This document shows, piece after piece, positions 1 to 8,173 of a stretch of DNA of 64,000 nucleotides. Made by a program: the position numbers and the translations under genes. The notes under the pieces are model-generated. The model did not search any database. It was given only the letters and a program-made list of their open reading frames with translations, and was not told the origin of the DNA. Position 1 is the stretch's first letter; every line of letters starts with the position of its first letter. Source of the DNA: Flammeovirgaceae bacterium 311 (GTDB taxonomy: Bacteria; Bacteroidota; Bacteroidia; Cytophagales; Cyclobacteriaceae); assembly GCA_000597885.1 (NCBI GenBank), contig CP004371.1, positions 4,307,001 to 4,371,000 of the forward strand, in the 5' to 3' direction.

Positions 1-591
1 ATTAAAGAAAGGATTGGTACGGTAGAAATTGCGGTTATGGGTATCCATGATCTGCTGCTGCGAATACCGTTTGTAGTTCTCACTGCCGTCCATGGGCATG
101 TCCTGCATCATCATGGCCAGCAGGTTGGCGTTCATGTTGCGCTTCAGCAGATCTTCCTCCTCTTCCTTAGGCAGGTCCATAGATATAATGGCCTGCTTGA
201 ACAGCTGTTCCGTAGGGTACGGAAAAATAGTAAGTTCCGGCAGATAGGTTGTATCCGGCGATAGCTCAACCACAATGGTAATGGCATCGCCTACATTATT
301 GGGAATCTTAAAATGCTGTTTGCGGTAGCCCAGGTAGCTGATCACCACACTATCGCCCACCAGCACAGGCATGCTGAAAAAACCGAGCATGTTGGTAACA
401 GTACCACGGCCGGCTTTCGGTACATACACATGCACGCCTGGTAAGCTGGAGGTAGTGTCGTCTGTAGCCAGTACAATACCCGAAAACTGCACTATTGGTG
501 CTTTTCGCTGGGCCAGCACCGGGAGGCTAAACAAGCCAAGTACCAGCAACAGCATCAACGAACAGAGATACGATTTCCGCTTTGCGCGCAC
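1..591 (-). CDS. Carboxypeptidase-like regulatory domain protein, C-terminus cut off by window edge
   Basis: The reading frame is open from the window edge and encodes about 197 visible residues. A basic start and hydrophobic stretch ending in LPVLAQ look like a signal peptide. It is followed by a CarboxypepD_reg-like beta-sandwich with the usual GVHVYVP, GTVTN, GFFSMPV and SYLGYRK pattern (roughly residues 25-105). The part after that, rich in Met, Asn and acidic residues, is not recognised. Proteins of this layout in Bacteroidota are surface or periplasmic and of unknown role. The start is uncertain: GTG at 591 gives a basic n-region (MRAKRKS), while ATG at 555 or TTG at 615 are alternatives. 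It is divergent from the ArsR gene. Confidence 0.7.
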   Translation of the reverse strand, partial: MRAKRKSYLCSLMLLLVLGLFSLPVLAQRKAPIVQFSGIVLATDDTTSSLPGVHVYVPKAGRGTVTNMLGFFSMPVLVGDSVVISYLGYRKQHFKIPNNVGDAITIVVELSPDTTYLPELTIFPYPTEQLFKQAIISMDLPKEEEEDLLKRNMNANLLAMMMQDMPMDGSENYKRYSQQQIMDTHNRNFYRTNPFFN

Positions 592-698
592 GCCTGTATG
601 GTTAGTTTGTACCAAGTTACGTTAAGTTCTAAAAAGAAAATAATAAATTTACCTTAAAGTAGGTTCCACAAAAGAAGCCTTTTTTGTTCTAACAAAGC

Positions 699-1091
699 AT
701 GCGACTTAAAAATTTCAGTATACAGTTTGGCGCCCAGATCTTTAAGGCCGTATCCGATGAGGCCCGGCTTCGTATACTACATTTACTTTACCGAAACAAA
801 GAAATGTGTATATCAGACCTGGAGCTTACCCTGGATTTTACCCAAACCAAAACGTCGCGGCACATCAATTATTTGAAGAACGCAGGTCTGTTAAGCTTTC
901 GTAAGGAAGAATTATATATTTTCTACTTTGTTAAGGAAGAAATGGAAGATATCGTTCGCCAGCTAATAGAATTACTGGAGAAAGATCCTGTGCTGAAGCG
1001 CGATCTGGAAGTTTACCAGATTCTCCACTCCAACCGCGAACTTGCCGTAAATAAATTGCAGCGTCGTCGCTGGATGGGCCTCCCCCAATAA
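699..1091 (+). CDS. ArsR/SmtB-family winged-helix transcriptional regulator
   Basis: A 130-residue protein with an ArsR-type winged helix-turn-helix over residues 10-80: AVSDEARLRILHLL, then the recognition helix TQTKTSRHINYLKNAGLL, then a beta wing. The classical metal site ELCVCDL is here EMCISDLEL, with only Cys37, so metal sensing at that site is unlikely. The C-terminal tail is basic (QRRRW). The HAD phosphatase gene begins 13 bases after its stop, so the two are probably cotranscribed. The target is unknown. Confidence 0.85.
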   Translation: MRLKNFSIQFGAQIFKAVSDEARLRILHLLYRNKEMCISDLELTLDFTQTKTSRHINYLKNAGLLSFRKEELYIFYFVKEEMEDIVRQLIELLEKDPVLKRDLEVYQILHSNRELAVNKLQRRRWMGLPQ

Positions 1092-1104
1092 TATTTTGAA
1101 GACT

Positions 1105-1818
1105 ATGCGTCCGCTAAAAACAACATACAAGTATTTATTCTTCGATCTGGACCATACCCTCTGGGACCATAATGCTAATTCAGAAGAAACCCTTAGAGAA
1201 CTTTATCAGAAATATAGCCTGGAGCAAATCGGAAATTTCTGTTCCGATTCTTTCTGCCAGACCTTCGATACGATTAATAGGCAGCTGTGGTCGCTGAACG
1301 AAGCAGGAGAGATGGGGCGTGAAGAACTAAGGAGCCAGCGTTTTGTGCGGGTGCTGGAAGCCCTGGGCAGCACCTCTCATCCTGAATGGGTAACGGTGGG
1401 TTTAGACCGCGACTATATGAGTATTTGCCCTGCTAAACCCGGTCTCCTGCCTTATGCCCGCGAAGTACTGGAGTATTGCCATAAGCGCTTTCCCATGTAT
1501 GTACTTACCAACGGATTCAGCGATGTGCAGGACATTAAGCTAAAGGCTGCGGGCATCGAGCACTTTTTCGACGGTATTTATACGGCCGAAGATGCAGGCG
1601 CTGCAAAGCCCAGTACCATTTTTTTTGATTATGTGCTGAAGAAAATAAACGCAAAGCCCCAGGATTGCCTGATGGTAGGCGATAACCTGAAGGCAGATAT
1701 CATAGGTGCTGCTTCAGCAGGAATCGACAGTGTGTTTTACAATCCATATAGGCGAAAATATAATATTCCTGTTCAGCGGGATATTCACTGCCTTAGCGAA
1801 TTGCTGAAAATACTTTAA
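1105..1818 (+). CDS. yjjG: HAD-superfamily hydrolase, YjjG/YfnB-type nucleotidase
   Basis: A 237-residue cytoplasmic phosphatase. Motif I is FDLDHTLWD with nucleophile Asp14 and acid Asp16; motif II is VLTNG; motif III is the Lys of AAKPSTIFF; motif IV is MVGDNLKADI. The DHTLWDH signature and length match the YjjG subfamily, which dephosphorylates (often non-canonical) pyrimidine nucleoside monophosphates. Substrate assignment is by family only. A TTG nine bases upstream (1096) is in frame, but ATG 1105 is preferred. It lies 13 bases behind the ArsR gene and is likely in the same transcript. Confidence 0.85.
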   Translation: MRPLKTTYKYLFFDLDHTLWDHNANSEETLRELYQKYSLEQIGNFCSDSFCQTFDTINRQLWSLNEAGEMGREELRSQRFVRVLEALGSTSHPEWVTVGLDRDYMSICPAKPGLLPYAREVLEYCHKRFPMYVLTNGFSDVQDIKLKAAGIEHFFDGIYTAEDAGAAKPSTIFFDYVLKKINAKPQDCLMVGDNLKADIIGAASAGIDSVFYNPYRRKYNIPVQRDIHCLSELLKIL

Positions 1819-2116
1819 GCAACCGGCTGACATAGACTGCAGCTTCAGCAAAGTCCGGCCTGCCTAACAACATGCTGTTATACCATCCTGCTGTACTTTG
1901 CTGATGATCAGGACCAATTCCGTTAAGTATCCGTCATATAGTTGCGAAGTATAGCGCAGGTGGTTTATATGATATGCCGTGGCGGTATCTGTTTGAACAA
2001 CAGACGTTTTGTTTGTTTCTGTGCAGTATTTCTTTGAAAATATAGGGACGGGCAATGTTGATTTTACTAGCTTTATCTTTAATTTGAATGTAGTCTAAGA
2101 ATTATCTTGTAAGCTT

Positions 2117-4213
2117 TTGAAAATCAAGGCTCTTTTTGGGTGTATGTTGCTGTGGCTCTTTTTTTTGCCTGCCCTTGGGCAGCATCAAAAAAAGTTCGAG
2201 GATATAGAGCGCCGTTTGATAAAGGCAAAGAAAGATACGCTCTACATAGATAACCTGAATGTACTAAGTAATGAGTATGCTATTTCTGGCGGCAAAGATC
2301 CATTACCGCTGGCCAGAAAAGCCCTGCATCTGGCTGATAGCCTCAACTACCTGCGCGGGCAGGGCGTTGCCAACATGAACCTGGCCATTATTTATGATAC
2401 CCGCGGCAATTACCACCAGGCACTCGAGCATTACCTGATCAGCTTACGGCAGCTGCGCCAGGTAAACAATGAAGATTACCTCTCGCAGCTGCTGCAAAAC
2501 CTTGGCCTTTTTTACGGAACCCAGGGCAATTACCGCAAGGCCATTGAGGTAACCAAGCAGGCTGCGGACCTCACCTATAAAAATCATGGCGAAAAAGGTT
2601 CCAGTTATTGCTGGAGTAACTTAGGCTTTTATTATACCGAAGCAGCCGAATATGACAGCGCCCTTTACTTTACCCTCAAGGCCTATGAAACCCTGAAGAC
2701 CGATAAAGACACAGCCGGCCTGGCCGATGTATTTTACAACTTAGGCAATATTGCCTGGAGGGCCGATGAGAATGCCACAAAAGCATTGAATCACTGCCTG
2801 CAGGCACTTGAGTATTATCAGAAGCCTCCCTTTGAGGCAGAGGCTTACATAGCATGCAAGGCGTTTGTAGGGTTTCTGTACCTGCAGCTGAACGATCATG
2901 CCATGGCAGAGCACTACCTGCAGGAATCGCTTCGCGATGCCCAAAAGAACCAGTATCGTTTTCTGATGAAAAACATATACAGCTGGCAGTCCCGGCTTTA
3001 TGCCGATATGCAGGTGTGGGATAAGGCTTACGATACACACATGAGATTCTTTCAGCTGCATGATTCGATTTTCAGCGAACACTCTGCAAACAGGGTAGAG
3101 CAGTTTAAAGCAGAATATGAACTGGAAACCCGCGAAGCCAATATAGAGCTGCTTAAAAAGAGTAAGATTATTCAGGAAGATGAACTGGAACGGCAAATGC
3201 TCTACCGCAACAGCTTTATGGCATTATTTGCCCTGTTTTTGCTAATAACAGGGGTTTTGTACAAGAGCAATACCATAAAGAACCGCACCAACAAGCTTCT
3301 GACAGAGCAAAAGCGGGAAATAGAAGAAAAGAATAAGGCCATACTGCAGCAAAACCTGCTCCTGGAAGAGCAGCAAAAAGCAATTGCATCGCAGGCACAG
3401 AACTTAAACAGGGCAAACCATCAGATTAACAGGCAGCGCCAAGCCATTGAGCAAACTGCGCAGGACCTAAGCTCCAGCCTCAGCTACGCCAGCCGCATTC
3501 AGCATGCCATGATGCCACGCCCGGTAGAGCTTAAGGCAGCACTGCCCGACTCATTTATCTGGCTGAACCCCAGGGATATTGTAAGTGGTGATTTTTACTG
3601 GTTTACCCAGCTTGGCCATAAGGTGTTTTTGGCAGCCATAGATTGTACCGGACATGGCGTGCCGGGTGCATTTCTCTCCCTGATTGGCGATGTATACCTG
3701 AACCAGGCCATTTTGCAGGAGAATATTCAGGATGCTGGCAAAATACTTGATCACCTGCACGAAAATGTGCGCCGCACCCTGAACCAGGAGGTAAGCTACA
3801 GCCAGGATGGTATGGAGGTAGGCATGTGTGTGATTGACCTGAAATTCAGGGAGATTGAATTTGCCGGTGCCCGTAACAGTTTATACTACTGTCAGGGCGG
3901 AGAGGTGCACAAAATAGGGGGCGACAGAATGTTCATTGGCGGCCTGAACAGAACCAGCTTTTCCGGCTTTACCACCCATAAGTTTGCGCTCGATCAGCCT
4001 GCCTCATTTTACCTAAGTACCGATGGCGTACGGGATCAGTTCGGAGGCGAGCAGGATAAAAAATTTGGTGAAAAAAGAATCCTGGAACTGATTGCACAGG
4101 TGCATGCCTTGCCTATGGAGCAGCAAAAAGAGCACTTTCGGGAGCACTTGCTCCAGTGGATGAGGGGCTATGAACAAACAGACGATATGATGCTAATTGG
4201 CTGGAAGCTGTAA
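2117..4213 (+). CDS. TPR-repeat membrane protein with SpoIIE-type PP2C phosphatase domain
   Basis: A 698-residue signalling protein. Residues 1-21 form a signal peptide ending ALGQ. Residues 30-330 carry tandem TPR repeats (for example NMNLAIIYDTRGNYHQALEH). A single membrane segment lies near 366-382, followed by a long coiled coil (about 390-450), then a SpoIIE/RsbU phosphatase domain with DIVSGDFYW (487-495) and AAIDCTGHGVPGAF (506-519). The family dephosphorylates Ser/Thr anti-sigma antagonist proteins, here with periplasmic TPR input. The start is TTG; it is the only one in frame that keeps the signal peptide. No partner kinase or antagonist gene is adjacent. Confidence 0.85.
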   Translation: MKIKALFGCMLLWLFFLPALGQHQKKFEDIERRLIKAKKDTLYIDNLNVLSNEYAISGGKDPLPLARKALHLADSLNYLRGQGVANMNLAIIYDTRGNYHQALEHYLISLRQLRQVNNEDYLSQLLQNLGLFYGTQGNYRKAIEVTKQAADLTYKNHGEKGSSYCWSNLGFYYTEAAEYDSALYFTLKAYETLKTDKDTAGLADVFYNLGNIAWRADENATKALNHCLQALEYYQKPPFEAEAYIACKAFVGFLYLQLNDHAMAEHYLQESLRDAQKNQYRFLMKNIYSWQSRLYADMQVWDKAYDTHMRFFQLHDSIFSEHSANRVEQFKAEYELETREANIELLKKSKIIQEDELERQMLYRNSFMALFALFLLITGVLYKSNTIKNRTNKLLTEQKREIEEKNKAILQQNLLLEEQQKAIASQAQNLNRANHQINRQRQAIEQTAQDLSSSLSYASRIQHAMMPRPVELKAALPDSFIWLNPRDIVSGDFYWFTQLGHKVFLAAIDCTGHGVPGAFLSLIGDVYLNQAILQENIQDAGKILDHLHENVRRTLNQEVSYSQDGMEVGMCVIDLKFREIEFAGARNSLYYCQGGEVHKIGGDRMFIGGLNRTSFSGFTTHKFALDQPASFYLSTDGVRDQFGGEQDKKFGEKRILELIAQVHALPMEQQKEHFREHLLQWMRGYEQTDDMMLIGWKL

Positions 4214-4252
4214 GCACAAGTGCCCGGGCAATACTTTTCCTCTCTTTTTTCG

Positions 4253-4260
4253 TACCTTTG
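4253..4260 (+). promoter_or_regulatory. Bacteroidota -7 promoter box for pruA
   Basis: TACCTTTG matches the Bacteroidota -7 consensus TAnnTTTG and lies 30 bases upstream of ATG 4291. No convincing -33 TTTG is visible at the expected spacing. The box overlaps an in-frame TTG at 4258, which argues against translation starting there. Confidence 0.45.
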
Positions 4261-4290
4261 TCGGGTTATAAAATTTTAAATGAACCCGTC

Positions 4291-5922
4291 ATGTCAAACG
4301 GATTTTTCAAAGTTCCTTATCCCAAAAACGAACCTGTACTGAACTATGCCCCTGGTTCTCCGGAGCGTAAGGCGCTAAAGGCAGCGCTTGCCGAAATGCG
4401 AGAGCAGGAGATGGATGTACCAATGTTCATTGGTGGTGAAGAAGTACGTACAGGAAATAAAAAGAAGCTTAGCCCCCCGCACGACCACCAGCACGTGCTT
4501 GGCTTTTTTCACGAAGGCGATACCGAGCATGTGGAGCAGGCCATACAGGCAGCCCTCAATGCCAAAGAATTATGGGAAGGTATGAGCTGGGAGATGCGTG
4601 CGAGCATTTTCTTAAAAGCTGCCGACCTGATTGCCGGTCCATACCGGGCCAGGCTGAATGCGGCCACCATGCTGGGGCAGTCAAAAAATGCCTACCAGGC
4701 CGAAATAGATTCTGCCTGCGAATTCATAGATTTCCTGCGTTTCAATGTCTACTTCATGAGCGAGCTGTACAAGGTGCAGCCCGAAAGCTCCCCCGGCATC
4801 TGGAACCGCACAGAGTACCGTCCGCTGGAAGGCTTTATCTTTGCCCTCACCCCTTTTAACTTTACAGCCATTGCAGGTAACCTGCCTACAGCACCTGCCA
4901 TGCTGGGCAACACCGTTGTCTGGAAACCTGCCGAAACCCAAATTTATTCTGCCCATGTGCTTATGGAGGTATTCCGTGAGGCAGGCGTACCTGAGGGCGT
5001 CATTAACCTGATTTATGTAGACGGACCAAAAGCGGGCGAGGTGGTATTTAAACATCCTGACTTTGCCGGCATCCACTTTACAGGCAGCACCAGTGTATTT
5101 CAGATCATCTGGAGAACCATTGGCGAGAACATTGGCCGCTACAAGGGTTACCCGCGTATTGTAGGCGAAACCGGTGGCAAAGACTTTATCCTGGCCCACC
5201 ACTCTGCCAATGCAAAAGCACTGGCAACGGCTATTACCCGTGGTGCTTTTGAATACCAGGGGCAGAAATGTTCAGCAGCATCGCGCGCCTATGTACCTGC
5301 CAACCTCTGGGAGGAGGTGAAAGGATATGTGGTAGAAGACTTAAAGAGCCTGAAAATGGGTGGCGTTGAAGATTTCGGCAACTTTATCAATGCCGTGATT
5401 GATGAAAAGTCATTCAACAAAATCAGCAAATACATTGAGGGTGCTAAAAACGATCCGGATGTAGAGCTGGTAGCCGGTGGTAACTACGACAAGAGCAAGG
5501 GCTATTTCATTGAGCCTACCATTTTTAAGGTAGAGAATCCAAGCTACACCACAATGTGTGAGGAAATCTTCGGGCCGGTACTGACGGTATATGTATACCA
5601 GCCAGAGCGATTCGAGGAGACCCTGGAGCTGGTGGATAAAACCTCTCCCTATGCGCTTACCGGAGCCATTTTCTCGCAAGACCGCTATGCCATAGAGCTG
5701 GCTACTAAAAAATTAACGCACGCAGCGGGCAACTACTATATAAACGATAAGCCCACAGGTGCCGTAGTAGGGCAGCAGCCATTTGGTGGCGGCCGTGCAT
5801 CAGGCACTAACGACAAAGCCGGCGCTCAGCTCAACCTGCTGCGCTGGGTATCTGCCCGCACCATCAAAGAAACCTTTGTACCGCCAGTAGATTACCGTTA
5901 CCCCTTCCTGGACAAGGACTAG
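4291..5922 (+). CDS. pruA: L-glutamate gamma-semialdehyde (1-pyrroline-5-carboxylate) dehydrogenase
   Basis: A 543-residue aldehyde dehydrogenase that oxidises glutamate semialdehyde/P5C to glutamate with NAD+, the second step of proline catabolism. Visible motifs are FTGSTSVF of the nucleotide-binding region, catalytic Glu293 in VGETGGKDF, nucleophile Cys327 in GQKCSAASR, and EEIFGPVLTVY. The length is normal for the stand-alone bacterial enzyme. ATG 4291 is chosen because the upstream TTG (4258) sits inside a promoter box and because the family begins near GFFKVPYPKNEPV. No proline dehydrogenase gene (putA/prodh) is in the window. A strong terminator follows. Confidence 0.93.
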   Translation: MSNGFFKVPYPKNEPVLNYAPGSPERKALKAALAEMREQEMDVPMFIGGEEVRTGNKKKLSPPHDHQHVLGFFHEGDTEHVEQAIQAALNAKELWEGMSWEMRASIFLKAADLIAGPYRARLNAATMLGQSKNAYQAEIDSACEFIDFLRFNVYFMSELYKVQPESSPGIWNRTEYRPLEGFIFALTPFNFTAIAGNLPTAPAMLGNTVVWKPAETQIYSAHVLMEVFREAGVPEGVINLIYVDGPKAGEVVFKHPDFAGIHFTGSTSVFQIIWRTIGENIGRYKGYPRIVGETGGKDFILAHHSANAKALATAITRGAFEYQGQKCSAASRAYVPANLWEEVKGYVVEDLKSLKMGGVEDFGNFINAVIDEKSFNKISKYIEGAKNDPDVELVAGGNYDKSKGYFIEPTIFKVENPSYTTMCEEIFGPVLTVYVYQPERFEETLELVDKTSPYALTGAIFSQDRYAIELATKKLTHAAGNYYINDKPTGAVVGQQPFGGGRASGTNDKAGAQLNLLRWVSARTIKETFVPPVDYRYPFLDKD

Positions 5923-5941
5923 TATTAAGTGCCAAGACAAC

Positions 5942-5985
5942 AAAAGAGCCGCCTCTATAAAAAGAAGCGGCTCTTTTGCATTTTA
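5942..5985 (+). terminator. Rho-independent terminator after pruA
   Basis: Inverted repeat AAAAGAGCCGC (5942-5952) and GCGGCTCTTTT (5967-5977), with an A-rich loop and T-rich exit. It is symmetric enough to act on both strands, between pruA and the opposing DUF3127 gene. Confidence 0.8.
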
Positions 5986-6073
5986 GTTGTTTTGTATAGA
6001 ATTTGTATAGAACAAGTATTTTGAAGCGGCATAAATAACACCGGCTGAAGGCTGCTATCCTCGGGAATTCAGT

Positions 6074-6108
6074 CTCAATACTTAATACTTTGTACTCAAT
6101 ACCTTAGA
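6074..6108. repeat. Degenerate heptanucleotide tandem repeat
   Basis: Five in-phase 7-base units with consensus CTYAATA on the plus strand, ending directly against the stop codon of the minus-strand DUF3127 gene. Similar 7-base arrays occur at 39111, 40403 and 55165. Confidence 0.6.
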
Positions 6109-6561
6109 TTAAAACGGCAGGTCATCCTCCTGAATGTCGTTCAGGAAGCTGCCGGTACCTGCCTCTTTGCCGGCCACCTGCATCCAGCTTGGGGGCTCTG
6201 CGGTATTGCTGGCAGGTGCGCCTGCCGGCTTGCGGTAGCCACCGTTGGGAGCATCTCCTGCTGGCGCTCCGCTTTCGGCTCCGGCACGCTCCAGGCGCCA
6301 GGCCTGCAGGGTGTTAAAATATTGAGTGGCGCCCTGGTTGTTGGTCCAGGCACGGCCGCGGATGTTGAAATGCACATCAACATCTTCACCTACTTTATAC
6401 TCATCCAGCATATCACAACGATCTTTCACGATCTCAAACTTAATTAACTGCGGATATTGAGGATTATCTGCATATTCAATAACAAACTCGCGTTTGCTGA
6501 AACGATCGTTAATGTGCTGGGTATCGAAAATCTCTTTGATCTTACCTCTCAAGTTCATCAT
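6109..6561 (-). CDS. DUF3127 protein, single-stranded-DNA-binding/OB-fold-like
   Basis: About 150 residues. The N-terminal 85 or so (NLRGKIKEIFDTQHI, FVIEYADNPQYPQLIKFE, VDVHFNIRGRAWTN, FNTLQAWRLE) match the DUF3127 family of Bacteroidota, an OB-fold-like domain with SSB-like features. The rest is a low-complexity Pro/Ala/Gly linker ending in an acidic tip, IQEDDLPF, which resembles the SSB C-terminal acidic hook that recruits partners. That resemblance suggests nucleic-acid binding but is inference. The start is placed at the MMN pair (6561 or 6558), since the longer frame adds 11 atypical residues. Confidence 0.75.
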   Translation of the reverse strand: MMNLRGKIKEIFDTQHINDRFSKREFVIEYADNPQYPQLIKFEIVKDRCDMLDEYKVGEDVDVHFNIRGRAWTNNQGATQYFNTLQAWRLERAGAESGAPAGDAPNGGYRKPAGAPASNTAEPPSWMQVAGKEAGTGSFLNDIQEDDLPF

Positions 6562-6666
6562 AGCTGCTGTAATTAACCAATTGACGGGTAACAAAGTTAA
6601 TCAAACTAAGTCGTGTTAAAAACCATTATATAACTTATCCTAATTTTTTTAGCAACAGCCTGATCA

Positions 6667-7443
6667 ATGCCGCAAAAAACCTTTTCTCCGAGATACTTGG
6701 CCAGGGAAGCCCGCAGGTTTCTCTACCACTTTTACCGTTCTTATAAGGATTACCTCGTTTTTTTTGGTGGTATGTTCCTGGGGATCCTGATTGTGGCTCT
6801 CCTGGGCAGGGTTTTCTATGAATTACTGAACGACCTGCGGGCAGAGAAGCTTGGAGCATTTGATGACAGCATTACACTGAGGGTATTGAGCTGGAAAACA
6901 CCATTCCTGGATTGGTATTTGTCTACCATCACACACCTGGGCGATCATTACGCGTACTTCATCCTAACGCCGCTACTGGGGCTCTACCTGTACTTTCGCA
7001 AAGGTAACCTTATATTTACCCTGGAGGCACTTGCAGTACTGATTGTAGCAGGGGCCATCAGTTTCTGGCTTAAGGATCTTATCGGCAGGCCACGCCCCGA
7101 GGCAGTGCATCATTTGCGCATCAGTACCCTAAGCTTTCCCAGCGGGCATGCCATGGGCAGCATTGCCTTCTATGGATTTTTAATACACCTAAGCTGGCGC
7201 ATTTACAAAAACAGGCTTAAAAAAATAATCTTCACACTTATATTAACCATCATCATTCTAAGTATTGGTTTAAGCCGCATCTATTTGCAGGTGCATTACC
7301 CCAGCGATGTGCTCTCGGGCTTTGCTGCAGGAGGTATCTGCCTGATATTTTTCATTCTCTTGTTTTCAGCCCTGCGTTTCAGGCTGCGCATAAAAGGAGA
7401 AGACCGCCAGCCAGACACAGCCACTGCCGAAGAAAAACCTTAA
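6667..7443 (+). CDS. PAP2-family membrane phosphatase
   Basis: A 258-residue integral membrane protein with about six hydrophobic segments. The three acid-phosphatase motifs are intact: KDLIGRPRP (136-144), PSGH (158-161) and SRIYLQVHYPSD (203-214, with Arg204, His210 and Asp214). Family members dephosphorylate lipid phosphates such as phosphatidate, phosphatidylglycerophosphate or undecaprenyl pyrophosphate on the outer face of the inner membrane; the exact substrate cannot be read from the sequence. The C-terminal 20 residues are charged and probably cytoplasmic. It is a single-gene unit. Confidence 0.85.
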   Translation: MPQKTFSPRYLAREARRFLYHFYRSYKDYLVFFGGMFLGILIVALLGRVFYELLNDLRAEKLGAFDDSITLRVLSWKTPFLDWYLSTITHLGDHYAYFILTPLLGLYLYFRKGNLIFTLEALAVLIVAGAISFWLKDLIGRPRPEAVHHLRISTLSFPSGHAMGSIAFYGFLIHLSWRIYKNRLKKIIFTLILTIIILSIGLSRIYLQVHYPSDVLSGFAAGGICLIFFILLFSALRFRLRIKGEDRQPDTATAEEKP

Positions 7444-8173
7444 CATACAGTATAGTAGGCAATCAATGTTTTAGTATAACTCCACCATTCAGATTTAGGC
7501 AGGCAGGCAATTTGAATAACAGCTTTTCTGCAGCAGGATAGTTCTGCCTGGCCCGGGAGGCGAAGCTCCTGAAAATAGCATTTTAAGGCAGAATAGGGGG
7601 TGATCAGGGCGGCTGCATTCCATTCAGAGTCGGTTTTTTTTCTGTGGCTCAATCCTCTGCGCAGCGCCATAACACTCTATATAAGGGCGTAATTGCTGAT
7701 ATGCCATCTCTGCAGCAAGTATTCTTTTCAGGAGAATTCAGGTTGCTCCAGACTACCCTGATATTAGTTTAGTGCAATAAAAGTGGGATAAAGGCAATAT
7801 CGGGTGATAAATGAGTTAATGTTTAACTAATGGTTGAATAAGCTATACGTACTTAAGGATAATCAGCAGCTATTCAGCTATACAGCCTGTTTTGTGAAAA
7901 TGAAAAATCCTTTTTCTGTTCATTTAGGATATTTCATGCTGTATTGAAAAATAATATTATTCAATTTTATATCATAAAGAATAAAACTTTAAAAGAGAGT
8001 CTAAAGGGTTTATAAAATGCGGTATTCTTTGGATAAAACCGTGGAAAAGGAAAATTAAACCGATTGCGACAACCTTTTCACAGCAAAATTTCTGATAAAC
8101 GCGTGTAAAATTAGTTTTTAATTTTAATATTGATGAATACTTTTCTCCTCCGCAACCAATCAACTTTTTTAAT
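7444..8173. other. 730-base gene-free stretch upstream of the SusC operon
   Basis: No supportable gene. The left half contains an 8-base inverted repeat (TTCTGCCT 7542-7549 with AGGCAGAA 7586-7593), which may be a weak stem-loop after the PAP2 gene. The right half (about 7740-8173) is strongly AT-rich, as expected for the regulatory region of the following operon, but no exact TAnnTTTG box was found. A 76-codon frame on the minus strand at 7440-7670 has no recognisable features. Confidence 0.5.

Noticed and set aside
1864-2055. 63-codon minus-strand frame before the SpoIIE-type gene
   Set aside because: Short and featureless, in AT-rich intergenic DNA; probably chance.
4258-4290. N-terminal extension of PruA from TTG 4258
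   Set aside because: The TTG lies inside the TAnnTTTG promoter box and the extra 11 residues do not fit the family start.
7440-7670. 76-codon minus-strand frame after the PAP2 gene
   Set aside because: No recognisable motif and unusual composition; it overlaps the PAP2 stop and is not supported by context.
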